64,000 nt of DNA from Legionella beliardensis (GCF_900452395.1 NZ_UGNV01000001.1:216001-280000), one strand, 5' to 3'; counted from the first letter of the stretch, positions 53,538-63,718 are shown. The notes: a model not told the origin generated them from the letters alone. Numbers and translations are program-made.

Positions 53538-55979
53538 ATGGCTACGCTTTTATTTTTCATTTATCTTATTTTTACTTTATTAGTACTTTATCATGGCTTG
53601 AGATCCCCGACCTGGGAAGTGGGAAGCATTGTTTATCTTACAGTTGCGACGTTTCTCGTTGGCATGCCTTGGTTTGTTGCGTTGATCTTGTGGTTAATCA
53701 TCTTTGCCATTATTGCCATCATGTATGTACCTGCAATCCGGGCGCATATTACTAGCCATTTATATGAAAAAGCGGCTAAATCTATTCCTAAGCTTTCTAA
53801 AACAGAAGAAGAGGCATTAAATGCCGGCGATACTTGGTTTGAGCAAGATATATTTATGGGCATTCCTAACTGGGATAAGTTAGCTGCTCCTTTGCCCGAG
53901 CTTACTGCTGAAGAGCAGGCATTTATAGATAATGAAACACAAACCTTATGCAGCATGATTGATGAGTGGAATATTGGGCAGGAACGCGATTTGCCCAAAG
54001 CGGTTTGGTCTTATCTAAAAGATAATGGTTTTTTTGGTTTAGTGATTGCCAAAGAGTATGGCGGAAAAGGATTTTCTGCACGCGCCCATTCTGAAGTGGT
54101 CTTAAAAGTTGCAAGTCGGGCTAGCGCGGTGGCGGTAACAGTCATGGTTCCAAATTCCTTAGGCCCTGGTGAGCTATTACAGTACTACGGTACCGAAGAG
54201 CAAAAAGCAACGTATTTACCTAACCTGGCAAAAGGCATTGATATTCCTTGCTTTGCTCTGACTGAGCCTGGGGCTGGCAGTGATGCTACATCCATTCAGT
54301 CTGAAGCGATTGTTACTAAAAAAGTAATAAATAAAAAAGAAGTATTAGGTTTAACAATTAATAAATTAAATAAGCGCTGGATTACTTTAGCGCCAGTTGC
54401 CACCCTTATCGGTCTAGCTGTTAATTTAAAAGATCCTGATCATTTACTAAATGGCTTAGGTCAAGAAGGTATTACTTGTTTATTAATTCCCCGGGATACT
54501 GAAAACTTAGAGATAGGCAATCGGCATTTTCCAAGCGATCAAGCGTTTATGAATGGTACCATTCGTGGTGAGAATATTTTTGTGCCTATTAGCTCTATTA
54601 TTGGAGGTCAAGAAAAAGCAGGCCATGGCTGGCAAATGTTAGTCGAATGCTTATCGATTGGACGCTCCATTTCACTGCCAGCCTTGGCTGCCGCGTCGTC
54701 ATCAGTATCGTATATTGTAACGAGTGCTTTTGCCCGTATCCGTCGCCAATTTAATGTAGAGATAGGCCAATTTGAAGGGATAGAAGAAAAATTAGCGGAA
54801 ATAGGCGGTCTTAATTATCTAATTAATGCCACAAGACTATTAACAGTTGAGGCAGTAAACCAACATAAAAAACCTTCAGTCGCTTCAGCCATTACAAAAT
54901 ATTTTAATACGGAATTTGCCCGCATCGTCATTAACAATGCCATGGATATACACGCGGGACGTGCAGTCGTCAGCGGGCCCCGTAATTATTTAAATAATTA
55001 TTACTATACGCTGCCTGTTTCTATTACCGTAGAAGGGGCTAATATTATGTCCCGAAATCTACTTATCTTTGGCCAAGGCTCAATGGCTTGCCATCCGTTT
55101 ATACGAGAAGAATTTTATGCTATTTCTCATAATAATCGTGATGCCTTTGACAAATTAATTTGGCAACACATTCACTATTTTCTACATAATTTTGCTAAAG
55201 CAGTTTGCTCAGCCTGGACAGGCGGTATTTTTATTAGCGCGCCAGCCAATCCTTTAAGGGGCGCTTATAAATCGTTAGCTCGTTTAAGCCATGCTTTTGC
55301 CTGGTTAGCAGATTTTTCTCTAATTTATTTAGGCGGTGATTTAAAACGGAAAGAACGGTTATCAGCTCGCTTAGCTGATGCAATGTCTTACTTATATATG
55401 GGGATGGCGGCGCTGCGTTTTTATCAACATCATAATCAGGATGAGGATATTAAGCTACATGCAACCTGGGCCGTTTCTTATTGTTTATATCATGCTCAGA
55501 AAGCAATGTTACTCTTTTGTGATAACTTTCCTTCACGATTTTTAGGTGGGCTCATGCGCTTTTTTGCTTTTCCTTTTGGACAAACGATGGCTTATCCTCG
55601 TGATTACCTTGATCATCAATTAGCAAAATTGATGAGTAAAAATAATACGTATCGTAATAAGATAAAAAAATGGCTTTATTTAAGTGGTGATGCCAATCAG
55701 CCAGTTGACAGAATGGAGCAGGCATTGCAATTAATTCTAGCAAATGCGGGGCTTTATTCTAAAATAAGTGACTTAAAGCGGGCCTCTGTCTTTGACTTAA
55801 AGGCAAAGTTAGCTGAAAAAGTGGCTAGTGGCCAATTAACTCAAGAAGAAATGGATGCTTTATTAGCAACAGAGCGGGCAAGATGGGACGCTATTCAAGT
55901 CGATGAGTTTAAAGCTGACTCCATGAAATCCAAAACATTTAAGTCTGTGACTGATTCATTAATGAACCCTTTAGATTAA
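53538..55979 (+). CDS. fadE: Acyl-CoA dehydrogenase FadE
   Basis: An 813-residue FadE, the inner-membrane-associated acyl-CoA dehydrogenase that starts fatty-acid beta-oxidation. Two N-terminal transmembrane helices (about 5-70) precede the acyl-CoA dehydrogenase domains; T-E-P-G-A-G-S-D near residue 245 is the FAD/substrate-binding signature. The length matches Escherichia coli FadE (814) rather than short ACADs. AAGGAAGGAG precedes the ATG. A perfect terminator follows. It is a natural partner of the FadL-like protein at 7607, though they are not linked. Confidence 0.95.
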   Translation: MATLLFFIYLIFTLLVLYHGLRSPTWEVGSIVYLTVATFLVGMPWFVALILWLIIFAIIAIMYVPAIRAHITSHLYEKAAKSIPKLSKTEEEALNAGDTWFEQDIFMGIPNWDKLAAPLPELTAEEQAFIDNETQTLCSMIDEWNIGQERDLPKAVWSYLKDNGFFGLVIAKEYGGKGFSARAHSEVVLKVASRASAVAVTVMVPNSLGPGELLQYYGTEEQKATYLPNLAKGIDIPCFALTEPGAGSDATSIQSEAIVTKKVINKKEVLGLTINKLNKRWITLAPVATLIGLAVNLKDPDHLLNGLGQEGITCLLIPRDTENLEIGNRHFPSDQAFMNGTIRGENIFVPISSIIGGQEKAGHGWQMLVECLSIGRSISLPALAAASSSVSYIVTSAFARIRRQFNVEIGQFEGIEEKLAEIGGLNYLINATRLLTVEAVNQHKKPSVASAITKYFNTEFARIVINNAMDIHAGRAVVSGPRNYLNNYYYTLPVSITVEGANIMSRNLLIFGQGSMACHPFIREEFYAISHNNRDAFDKLIWQHIHYFLHNFAKAVCSAWTGGIFISAPANPLRGAYKSLARLSHAFAWLADFSLIYLGGDLKRKERLSARLADAMSYLYMGMAALRFYQHHNQDEDIKLHATWAVSYCLYHAQKAMLLFCDNFPSRFLGGLMRFFAFPFGQTMAYPRDYLDHQLAKLMSKNNTYRNKIKKWLYLSGDANQPVDRMEQALQLILANAGLYSKISDLKRASVFDLKAKLAEKVASGQLTQEEMDALLATERARWDAIQVDEFKADSMKSKTFKSVTDSLMNPLD

Positions 55980-56010
55980 TTTTACATGTTTTTAACAGCT
56001 ATATTTTAGG

Positions 56011-56033
56011 ATGGCATTCATTTTGAATGCCAT
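56011..56033 (+). terminator. Terminator of fadE
   Basis: ATGGCATTC (56011-56019) and GAATGCCAT (56025-56033) form a 9-bp perfect stem with loop ATTTT. The second arm continues directly into TTTTG, so it ends in T residues. It lies 31 nt after the fadE stop. Confidence 0.85.
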
Positions 56034-56129
56034 TTTGTTATAATCTTAAAATATATTTGCAAATATTGATAATTTTGCTTAAATTTAAAACTAAATTGGG
56101 TGGTTTATAAATTTTCTGAGGTAAGTTAT

Positions 56130-56942
56130 ATGGCTGTAATTCAAGCGCCTACTAAAGAAGCTTTAATGCAAGCAGTGGCGATAGCGGATACTCCCGCAGC
56201 TGTTGATTATTTAAAACAGCAGCTGACTAAGGTTTTCAGTAAAGTGAAAATTGAAGCCATGGATAAGGTTTTAGAAAAAATAGCTGAGTATCAGACCAAT
56301 GTACATATGGAGCGTGGCAATCGCCCTGATCCGTGGACTGGTAATACCGACACTAGAACTGATTTTCAGAATGCACAATTAAATCACGGCATCTCAGCGC
56401 TAGAAAAAATTAGTCCTCAATTAGATGAGGGTAATCTCAAAATGGACTTTGCAATTAGTGATTTAGCGCAATTATTGCGTGCTTTTTCACTCGATAATCA
56501 GCCTCTAAGCCCTGAAGTTGCAAGTGTTATTGATAAATTATTTAATGCTTGGCTTGCTGAACAGGATATGGTTAGCAAAGGTAGCGCTATTTATGAGGCA
56601 GATGCCTCGGGTAAGATAAAAACAGATAAACAGGGTAATCCTATTAAGGCTGATGCAGAAAAAATCAGGCAGCTTATTCATGATAGAGATAAAGGCTTTG
56701 ATCAATTTTTAAATGATAAGTTTAGCAAACTTATTACTGATAAAAATATCACAGCATCTATTCAAGAACATAAATACCCGGCGCAAAAAGCTCAACCTGC
56801 AGTTGCAGCGAGACCTGCTACACCTGCTACACCCGCAGCCCCAGCAACTCGGCCTATCGAACGACCTGCTGGTACTCCGCAGACACCTGCAGGAGAGCCA
56901 GAAGCTCCAGACGTTACAACGCCAACAACGCCGAATGTCTAA
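56130..56942 (+). CDS. Hypothetical protein with proline/alanine-rich C-terminal tail
   Basis: About 270 residues. The first 200 are helical and charged with no recognised domain; the last 60 are rich in Pro, Ala and Thr, as in extended linkers, and end G-E-P-E-A-P-D-V-T-T. No signal peptide. ATG 56130 has GAGG 10 nt upstream; an in-frame GTG at 56100 would add ten residues. It lies between fadE and murU and is probably transcribed alone. The disordered tail would suit a secreted or scaffold protein, but there is no direct evidence for either. Confidence 0.55.
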   Translation: MAVIQAPTKEALMQAVAIADTPAAVDYLKQQLTKVFSKVKIEAMDKVLEKIAEYQTNVHMERGNRPDPWTGNTDTRTDFQNAQLNHGISALEKISPQLDEGNLKMDFAISDLAQLLRAFSLDNQPLSPEVASVIDKLFNAWLAEQDMVSKGSAIYEADASGKIKTDKQGNPIKADAEKIRQLIHDRDKGFDQFLNDKFSKLITDKNITASIQEHKYPAQKAQPAVAARPATPATPAAPATRPIERPAGTPQTPAGEPEAPDVTTPTTPNV

Positions 56943-56963
56943 TCAGGTACATAATATATTTAA

Positions 56964-56987
56964 CCTGGCTGTATTTAATCAGCCAGG
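56964..56987. terminator. Hairpin between convergent genes
   Basis: CCTGGCTG (56964-56971) pairs with CAGCCAGG (56980-56987), an 8-bp stem with an 8-nt loop that contains the murU stop codon. It can fold in either transcript. No T-run follows on either side. Confidence 0.45.
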
Positions 56988-57646
56988 CGCGTTCTATGTT
57001 CCACTTGCAGCTCTTTAAGCCGCTCTATTGAACCAATATCAGCCCATTTTCCATGGTAAAGTAGCCCACTTACTTTCTGTTGGTCCGCAAGTAATCGTAA
57101 TAAGGGTGTTACTGAATACCTACCAATAGCGCATTCAGTGAAAGCATTAGGATGATAGCAGGTTATTCCAGCAAGCGTGTACCGTCTTTCATTCGTTAAT
57201 TGGCTGCCATTTAAGTTAAAATCCCCTTTAAGGTTATGTTTTGGATTTGGGACTAAGACAACATTTGCTAAAAAATTAGATGGGCAGCTTAACGTAGTAA
57301 AATCAAAATCGGTATAAATATCTGCATTGACAACTAAAAAAGGATCATTTCCCAAGAGCGGCAAAGCTTTAACTATACCTCCACCTGTTTCTAGGCCCCC
57401 TGGCGGTTCGGGAGAATAAATAATTTCAATATTCCAAGGCTGTCCGTCTCTTAGGTGGCGACGAATTTGCCCACCTAAGTAGGCATGATTAACAATGACA
57501 CGTTTGAAACCACATCTTGCTAAATTACGTATATGATGCTCGATTAGAGGAACATCATTAATTAAACACATTGCTTTGGGCATAAATTGGGTTAAAGGTT
57601 TAAGTCGCTCGCCCCGGCCGGCAGCTAAAATCATTGCAGTATTCAT
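56975..57646 (-). CDS. murU: N-acetylmuramate-1-phosphate uridylyltransferase MurU
   Basis: A 223-residue nucleotidyltransferase with I-L-A-A-G-R-G-E-R-L-K-P-L-T at the N-terminus and the K-A-M sugar-phosphate region. It matches MurU, which forms UDP-MurNAc from MurNAc-1-phosphate in peptidoglycan recycling. The immediate overlap with AmgK (4 nt) gives strong contextual support, because the two steps are consecutive. A related sugar-1-phosphate nucleotidyltransferase role cannot be excluded by sequence alone. Confidence 0.87.
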   Translation of the reverse strand: MNTAMILAAGRGERLKPLTQFMPKAMCLINDVPLIEHHIRNLARCGFKRVIVNHAYLGGQIRRHLRDGQPWNIEIIYSPEPPGGLETGGGIVKALPLLGNDPFLVVNADIYTDFDFTTLSCPSNFLANVVLVPNPKHNLKGDFNLNGSQLTNERRYTLAGITCYHPNAFTECAIGRYSVTPLLRLLADQQKVSGLLYHGKWADIGSIERLKELQVEHRTRLAD

Positions 57647-58626
57647 GGCAACTGAATCCTTTGCTGGATAAAGTGATAAAAAGGCTTTAATTCGTCATAT
57701 GTTTCCAGGCAAGAAATCACATAATGTAATGTAAGTGGTAAATGCTGTAGATAATTAGGTTTGTTATCACGCAAATATAAACGGCAAAAAATGCCTAATA
57801 CTTTTAGGTGGCGCTGCAAGCCACATAAATCAAATGCCCGTAAGAAAGATGGAAAATTTTCTTGCTTGGTCAAGGGCGATTGTTCGTAAAATAGTGTTAA
57901 CCAACGCATAATTTGCTCGCGAGGCCATTGAATATAACAATCCTTAAGTAAAGACACGAGGTCATAAGTAAATGGCCCTCGCATTGCATCTTGAAAATCA
58001 ATGACTGCTAACTGATGATTAAATTCAGCGCCAGGGAGCATAATATTGCGTGAATGATAATCACGATGAATAACCACTTGTGGCTGTTTGTTAATTTCAG
58101 CTATAAGCCAAGCAAATGTCGTATCAAGTAATTTTTTCTCATCCCTAGTCAGGGTGAGCTTTAAATAAGCTGTTAAAAACCATTCAATAAATAAATTTAA
58201 TTCACTTTGTATGAAAGCACTATCAAAAAGCGGAAATTGATAGCTACCAGTTATGGGGCATTGCTGTAATACTAGTAACGTTTTGATAGCCGAAGTATAT
58301 AATTCATCAGCACTAAGGGGCGTTAATTGCTGTAAAAGTAACTGGTCGCCAAAATCATCTAAGAGAACAAAACCTTCTAATTCATTGACAGCATAAATTT
58401 TCGGTGTTAGTAATCCATGGGCACGGAAAAAGTCTGCAATTTCAATAAAGGGTTTTAATGTTTCTTTTTGTGGCGGCGCATCCATGACAATGTAGCTCTT
58501 ACCTTTACAATGTAAACGGTAATAACGTCTAAAGCTTGCGTCACCCGTCAGAAGATTCAATGAAAATTCACTAAAATCAAAGGCTTGTTTTAACCAAGTG
58601 GTCAGTGTGCTCTGACGGCTGTGCAT
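57643..58626 (-). CDS. amgK: MurNAc/GlcNAc anomeric kinase AmgK
   Basis: A 327-residue aminoglycoside-phosphotransferase-fold kinase. The catalytic loop V-I-H-R-D-Y-H-S-R-N-I-M near residue 196 and the V-I-D-F-Q-D-A-M-R-G-P motif near 218 are intact. AmgK phosphorylates free MurNAc at C1, giving the substrate for MurU; together they bypass de novo MurA/MurB synthesis and confer lower fosfomycin sensitivity where studied (Pseudomonas). It overlaps murU by 4 nt. Divergent from lptD. Confidence 0.9.
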   Translation of the reverse strand: MHSRQSTLTTWLKQAFDFSEFSLNLLTGDASFRRYYRLHCKGKSYIVMDAPPQKETLKPFIEIADFFRAHGLLTPKIYAVNELEGFVLLDDFGDQLLLQQLTPLSADELYTSAIKTLLVLQQCPITGSYQFPLFDSAFIQSELNLFIEWFLTAYLKLTLTRDEKKLLDTTFAWLIAEINKQPQVVIHRDYHSRNIMLPGAEFNHQLAVIDFQDAMRGPFTYDLVSLLKDCYIQWPREQIMRWLTLFYEQSPLTKQENFPSFLRAFDLCGLQRHLKVLGIFCRLYLRDNKPNYLQHLPLTLHYVISCLETYDELKPFYHFIQQRIQLP

Positions 58627-58722
58627 GCTATACTCCTTAACTTTCTTGTTTAGAGGGTAGTCGTAGATAATGATAAATAATAAAGCACACTGTGCTTATG
58701 GCTTATAGGGTATTGTAATAAT

Positions 58723-61281
58723 ATGACTGTTGCTTTCAAGTTTACCCTGTCAAAAATGAACAGAAAGAAGCTGAATTGTATTCTGTTTATAGGGACTTTT
58801 GTAGCTGTCTCCGGTTTACTTAGTTTTTATTTTAAAACTGCAAGTGCGGCAATGATGGTGCTAGAGCCTATACAGGCATGTGTGTTACCACGAGATATCT
58901 ATTTAAGTGATTCTATTCGGACTAACTTTGCCCACTGCCTAGGATGGCAAGAAGGCCCTTCATATTCTATGTGTCGTGGTGCTTATCAACCGCTAGACAT
59001 ATTACCGCTAGCTAGAGAAGACGAGATTCAGGTATTTGCCAATAGAATGTCTTTGCACAATGAGGGGCGTTCTGAACTACAAGGCAATGTTGAAGTACGC
59101 CAAACAAATAGAATACTTAATGCCCAAACGGCTTATATTTATCGCGATGCAAAAACCAATCAAGTAACAGGCGTTGAGCTACTGGGCTCCGTAAGATATA
59201 TGGAACCTGGCCGGATAATGATTGCTAGAAAGGTAACCATTAATCCTCAGGATAAATCAGGTAAGGCTGAAGATGTATTGTATCGCTTTAATTCCCCTGG
59301 TCGTGGTGCAGTTTTACCTGCTTGGGGGCGGGCAAGCTTAATTGAACGGCTTGCTAATAAAGATTATTTTTTAGCAAAAGCAACCTATAGCACCTGCGCC
59401 CCGCAAGATAATGCCTGGCATATAGAAGCAAAGAAAATTAACTTAGATAATGCCCGTTCGGAAGGTGTGGCTCGTGATGCGAGCTTATTTATTGGTGATA
59501 TCCCTATTTTTTATACACCTTATTTAACGTTTCCAACATCAAAAGAGCGCAAATCTGGGTTTTTACTCCCTACTATTGGTAGTTCTAGTATAGGTGGATT
59601 TGATTTTTCACTACCTTATTACTGGAATATTGCGCCTAATTATGATGCAACATTTTATCCGCATCTCTATACACGTCGCGGTATCATGCTTGGTGAGCAA
59701 TTTCGTTATTTAACCACGACTTCTTCAGGGCAAATTTATGCAAGTTTTTTACCGCATGATAGTGCCTACGATGATTTTATACGCAACAATGTTAATAACT
59801 TTCCGCAGTTACGTGGCTCTTCAACTAATAGATGGTCTGTGCAGGTTCAAGATGTCACTTACTTTACGCCAGATTTAAGGTTACGAGTTAATGCGCAGCA
59901 AGTATCGGATGATTATTATTTACAGGATTTTAGTAATAATTTAGCCTTATTAACTGAGCGGCAATTAGTTCGGGAAGGTGAATTATCTTATACGCTTGCT
60001 AATTGGTTTTTTCGTGGCTTAGTCCAATCTTATCAAACCTTACAACCGGTTAATTTAACGCCCATTAATGACATTTATCAACGATTACCGCAGTTATTGG
60101 CACGTGGTATTTATGATGATTTACCACTAAATGGCAATTTCATCATGTTTGGACAATATGATAATTTTCGTTGGCCAAATAGTTTAATTCCCATGCCTGA
60201 AGGGCCAAGGCTCTATGCAAATCCTGCTTTAACTTTACCCCAAACAAGGCCTTGGGGGTATCTAACACCTGGATTAGAATTGGTACAAAATTATTATGAT
60301 GTAAGACATAATTATCCACTACCAAATTCTCATTATGATAATACTATTCCTCGCTATAGCCTTGATGGTGGTTTATTTTTTGACAGGCCCACGCAACTTC
60401 TAGGGCAATCATTTAATCAAACATTAGAGCCAAGACTCTTTTATCTGTATGTTCCTTACCATGATCAACGACGAATTCCAGTCTATGATTCAGCTTACCC
60501 CATTTTTAATTTTGATCAATTATTTCGCATGAATCGTTTTTCCGGCTTTGATCGCATTGGCGATACCAATCAACTCTCATATGCTTTGACTTCAAGATGG
60601 ATAGCCGATGTTACGGGCACAGAAAAAATAAGATTTTCAATCGGACAAAGTTATTATTTCTCGCAACGAAGAGTGCAATTATGTCGAAGCTTATTTGATC
60701 CTCCTTGTTATGATAGCCCGCTAACTTTAGGGTATGTTTCTCCTTTTCCTCATAAGTCGCCTATTGCTGCTCGTGCTTTCTATAATTTAAATCCAGCATT
60801 AACGGTAACTGGCGATTATGTTTGGGACGTTAATACGCATGCGCCTAATAACAGCAATCTTGATTTCCATTATCAAACAGGGCCAAATGAATTAGTTAAT
60901 ATAGGTTATTCCTACTTAACTAATGGTGATATTACCTATATTAATAATGACTTAGATGTAAATCCTTTGCATCAAATTACCTTTTCTTATGCTTGGCCAT
61001 TTACTGAAAAATGGAGCACCTTAGGTGCTTATAATTATAATATAAGTAAAGGCTATGAAATGATGTCGTTTTTTGGCGTACAATATGATAGTTGTTGTTG
61101 GGCCGTGCGTTTAATTGGAGGACGCACTTTTCGAAGCTTAAATCAGCAATCTTCACCACGTTATACGAATAATATTTATCTGCAAGTTTTATTAAAAGGG
61201 CTTGGTTCCTTAGGCAATAGTGATCCGTCTACTATTATTCGAACTTTCTTACCAAGCTATGTAGATAGTTTTCATCGTTAG
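58723..61281 (+). CDS. lptD: LPS-assembly protein LptD
   Basis: An 852-residue LptD (Imp/OstA), the outer-membrane translocon that inserts LPS. A signal-type hydrophobic segment (about 17-42) is followed by the LptA-like periplasmic N-domain (about 110-190; Q-V-F-A-N-R-M-S, L-Q-G-N-V-E-V) and the 26-strand barrel. The conserved Cys in S-T-C-A-P-Q-D and the C-terminal Cys-Cys pair in D-S-C-C-W are present, so the disulfide linkage needed for function is likely. Start ATG 58723 is uncertain; ATG 58756 is an alternative that still includes the signal. It is divergent from amgK and followed by surA. Confidence 0.95.
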   Translation: MTVAFKFTLSKMNRKKLNCILFIGTFVAVSGLLSFYFKTASAAMMVLEPIQACVLPRDIYLSDSIRTNFAHCLGWQEGPSYSMCRGAYQPLDILPLAREDEIQVFANRMSLHNEGRSELQGNVEVRQTNRILNAQTAYIYRDAKTNQVTGVELLGSVRYMEPGRIMIARKVTINPQDKSGKAEDVLYRFNSPGRGAVLPAWGRASLIERLANKDYFLAKATYSTCAPQDNAWHIEAKKINLDNARSEGVARDASLFIGDIPIFYTPYLTFPTSKERKSGFLLPTIGSSSIGGFDFSLPYYWNIAPNYDATFYPHLYTRRGIMLGEQFRYLTTTSSGQIYASFLPHDSAYDDFIRNNVNNFPQLRGSSTNRWSVQVQDVTYFTPDLRLRVNAQQVSDDYYLQDFSNNLALLTERQLVREGELSYTLANWFFRGLVQSYQTLQPVNLTPINDIYQRLPQLLARGIYDDLPLNGNFIMFGQYDNFRWPNSLIPMPEGPRLYANPALTLPQTRPWGYLTPGLELVQNYYDVRHNYPLPNSHYDNTIPRYSLDGGLFFDRPTQLLGQSFNQTLEPRLFYLYVPYHDQRRIPVYDSAYPIFNFDQLFRMNRFSGFDRIGDTNQLSYALTSRWIADVTGTEKIRFSIGQSYYFSQRRVQLCRSLFDPPCYDSPLTLGYVSPFPHKSPIAARAFYNLNPALTVTGDYVWDVNTHAPNNSNLDFHYQTGPNELVNIGYSYLTNGDITYINNDLDVNPLHQITFSYAWPFTEKWSTLGAYNYNISKGYEMMSFFGVQYDSCCWAVRLIGGRTFRSLNQQSSPRYTNNIYLQVLLKGLGSLGNSDPSTIIRTFLPSYVDSFHR

Positions 61282-61306
61282 CTATTTGCGGTATAACATG
61301 GTTGAA

Positions 61307-61361
61307 TAGACTTCTTGGGAAGCTGCCATTGGCAGCCAATGACAATTTTCGAAGAAGTCTA
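61307..61361. other. Nested inverted repeat between lptD and surA
   Basis: The 10-bp outer arms TAGACTTCTT (61307-61316) and AAGAAGTCTA (61352-61361) enclose a GCTGCC/GGCAGC hairpin (61322-61327 with 61331-61336). It could terminate lptD transcription or be a small repeat element. No T-run follows. Confidence 0.55.
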
Positions 61362-61445
61362 ATGTAATCTTAAGGCCAAATTGCTTGTATTTTGATTATA
61401 AATCGCCTAAATTGCCGCTCTTAAAACAAAAATGAGGAATATCGC

Positions 61446-62726
61446 ATGCTAAAGCGTATTGCATCTTTGCTATTGTTATTGCCTGCACTTGCATTGGCTG
61501 AACCTTTAGATCGGGTTGTTGCGATAGTCAATGACAGTGTTATTACAGCCAGTGAGTTAAATGCTCAGGTTAAGACATTAAGTCAACAATTGCTTGCAAA
61601 ACATATGGAGCTACCGCCTGAAAACATTTTACGCAAACAAGTTTTACAACATTTAATTGATATCGATTTACAACTGCAGCTAGCAAAGCAACATAATATT
61701 GTCGTTGATAATTCTGAATTAAACGATGCCATTTCAAAAATTGCTGCTCAAAATAAATTATCTCTCTCGCAACTAAGAGAAGCAGTACAGCAACAAGGTT
61801 TAACTTGGCAAAATTACCGTGAAAATCTTCGTAAAGAAATTATAATGGCGCGCTTACAACAAAAAGCTGTCGGAAAAGAAGTAACAGTTACCCCGCAACA
61901 AGTTGAAAACTATTTAAAGACAGGGGCTTACCAGGATAAAACAAAATTCACTTATCATTTGCAAAATATTATCATTCCTTTACCTGAAGAGCCTACACCC
62001 GCGCAACTTAAGCAAGGGCAGCAAAAAGCAAATGCACTATTAGCCAAAATAAAGAAAGGTGTAGATTTTAGCCGCGCGGCTGTAGAAGAATCAGACAAGG
62101 AATTTACTTTAGAAAGTAATGATTTAGGTGATAGACACCTAGCTGAATTGCCTGAGCTTTTTGCTAAAGAAGTTGTAAAAATGAAAACAGGCCAGGTCGC
62201 AGGACCTCTACGCACTGGTAATGGTTATCAATTAATTAAACTAGTAGCCGTTGGTGGTAATAGTGAGAAGCACGAAGTAGTTAAAACACATGTTCGCCAT
62301 ATTTTGGTCAAACCAGATACGAGCATGACATCGGCAGAAGCAAGGCGCCAGGCTAATAATATTTATCAACAGTTAAAATCTGGAAAAGATTTTGCTGAAA
62401 TGGCTAAGCAGTATTCACTAGATATCACCAGCGCTACCAAGGGTGGTGATCTAGGTTGGGTCACTGCTGGGGAATTAGTACCACAATTTGAAAAAGCGAT
62501 GAATTCATTGCCCTTAAATACAGTTAGTAAGCCAGTTAAATCTACATTTGGATGGCACCTTATTGAAGTTCTGGGGCGTAAAAAAGTGGATGATTCGGCT
62601 ACATTTCAACGCCAACAAGTGATGCAATTTTTACAGCAACGTAAATTTAGTGAGGCTGTGCAAAATTGGCAGCAGCATCTAAGAGCTAATGCCTATGTAA
62701 ACATTACGGATAAGGAATTAGCGTAA
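61446..62726 (+). CDS. surA: Periplasmic chaperone/peptidyl-prolyl isomerase SurA
   Basis: A 426-residue SurA, the chaperone for outer-membrane proteins including LptD. The signal peptide ends near A-L-A/E-P. The N-terminal chaperone domain begins L-D-R-V-V-A-I-V-N-D-S-V-I-T; two parvulin domains follow (about 175-275 and 280-385, the second with H-I-L-V-K-P and G-G-D-L-G-W-V). A C-terminal helix completes it. ATGAGGAAT precedes the ATG. It overlaps pdxA by one nucleotide (TAATG). Confidence 0.95.
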   Translation: MLKRIASLLLLLPALALAEPLDRVVAIVNDSVITASELNAQVKTLSQQLLAKHMELPPENILRKQVLQHLIDIDLQLQLAKQHNIVVDNSELNDAISKIAAQNKLSLSQLREAVQQQGLTWQNYRENLRKEIIMARLQQKAVGKEVTVTPQQVENYLKTGAYQDKTKFTYHLQNIIIPLPEEPTPAQLKQGQQKANALLAKIKKGVDFSRAAVEESDKEFTLESNDLGDRHLAELPELFAKEVVKMKTGQVAGPLRTGNGYQLIKLVAVGGNSEKHEVVKTHVRHILVKPDTSMTSAEARRQANNIYQQLKSGKDFAEMAKQYSLDITSATKGGDLGWVTAGELVPQFEKAMNSLPLNTVSKPVKSTFGWHLIEVLGRKKVDDSATFQRQQVMQFLQQRKFSEAVQNWQQHLRANAYVNITDKELA

Positions 62727-63718
62727 TGAAGCCACTGTTAATAAGCAGTGGCGAGCCTGCAGGTATTGGGCCAGATATCTGCCTGGCACTTGCTAAATAT
62801 AACTTACCAATTGTGATTTTGGCGGATAAAAAGTTATTACAACAACGCGCAGAACAGCTAAGTGTTGCTATTAATTTTATTGACTATGATGAAAATAGTC
62901 AGTTTATTATCCCTGAACCCAATAGCTTAATGGTGCTTTCTGTTCCTTGTCATCATCCAGTTGAAGCCGGTAAATTAAACCCTTTAAACGCAGATTATGT
63001 CATTCGTATGTTGTCTCTAGGTACGGAAGCTTGTTTAAAAGGGCACTTTGCAGCGCTCGTTACCGCGCCTGTACATAAAGCAGTTATTAACGATGCCGGT
63101 ATTAATTTTACAGGCCATACTGAGTTTCTAGCCGAGTATTGTGGCGTGGATACAGTTGTTATGATGTTAGCTTGCGAAACAATGAAAGTTGCCTTAGTCA
63201 CCACTCATTTACCATTACAAGAAGTTCCTAAAGCTATAACCGTGCCTTTAATTTCTACCGTTATACAGAAATTACATGACGCTTTACAAAAAGATTTTGG
63301 CATAAAAAATCCACGTATTTGGGTGGCAGGGCTAAACCCTCATGCGGGTGAAGGTGGTTATTTAGGCCGAGAAGAATTAGATACCATTACACCAGCCTTA
63401 CTTGCACTAAAAGAAAAAGGAATGAATGTACAAGGTCCTTTTCCAGCCGACACTTTATTTGTTCCTCAAAACACCACGAACGTAGATGCGTTTGTCGCCA
63501 TGTATCACGATCAAGGCTTACCAGTCTTAAAATACGCAGGCTTTGGGCAAGCAGTTAATATTACTTTAGGATTGCCTATTATTCGTACTTCAGTTGATCA
63601 TGGCACAGCTCTTGAGCTGGCAGGAACTGGTAGAGCTCAGGTAGGTAGTTTAGTTGCTGCTGTTAAAACGGCAATGTTAATGTCAGAAGAGAGGGCTAGC
63701 AACTATGCCGCAATTTAG
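62726..63718 (+). CDS. pdxA: 4-hydroxythreonine-4-phosphate dehydrogenase PdxA
   Basis: A 330-residue PdxA of the pyridoxal-5'-phosphate pathway, oxidising 4-phosphohydroxy-L-threonine. The N-terminal S-S-G-E-P-A-G-I-G-P motif is complete, and the metal-binding His residues are visible in F-T-G-H-T-E-F, N-P-H-A-G-E and M-Y-H-D-Q-G. Its TTA-GCG-TAATG start overlaps the surA stop by one base, and its end overlaps folA by 14 nt. Confidence 0.95.
   Translation: MKPLLISSGEPAGIGPDICLALAKYNLPIVILADKKLLQQRAEQLSVAINFIDYDENSQFIIPEPNSLMVLSVPCHHPVEAGKLNPLNADYVIRMLSLGTEACLKGHFAALVTAPVHKAVINDAGINFTGHTEFLAEYCGVDTVVMMLACETMKVALVTTHLPLQEVPKAITVPLISTVIQKLHDALQKDFGIKNPRIWVAGLNPHAGEGGYLGREELDTITPALLALKEKGMNVQGPFPADTLFVPQNTTNVDAFVAMYHDQGLPVLKYAGFGQAVNITLGLPIIRTSVDHGTALELAGTGRAQVGSLVAAVKTAMLMSEERASNYAAI

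Noticed and set aside
58621..58722. Sigma-E-type promoter of lptD
   Set aside because: An AACTTTC and a TCGTA lie in about the right order, but they match the consensus poorly.
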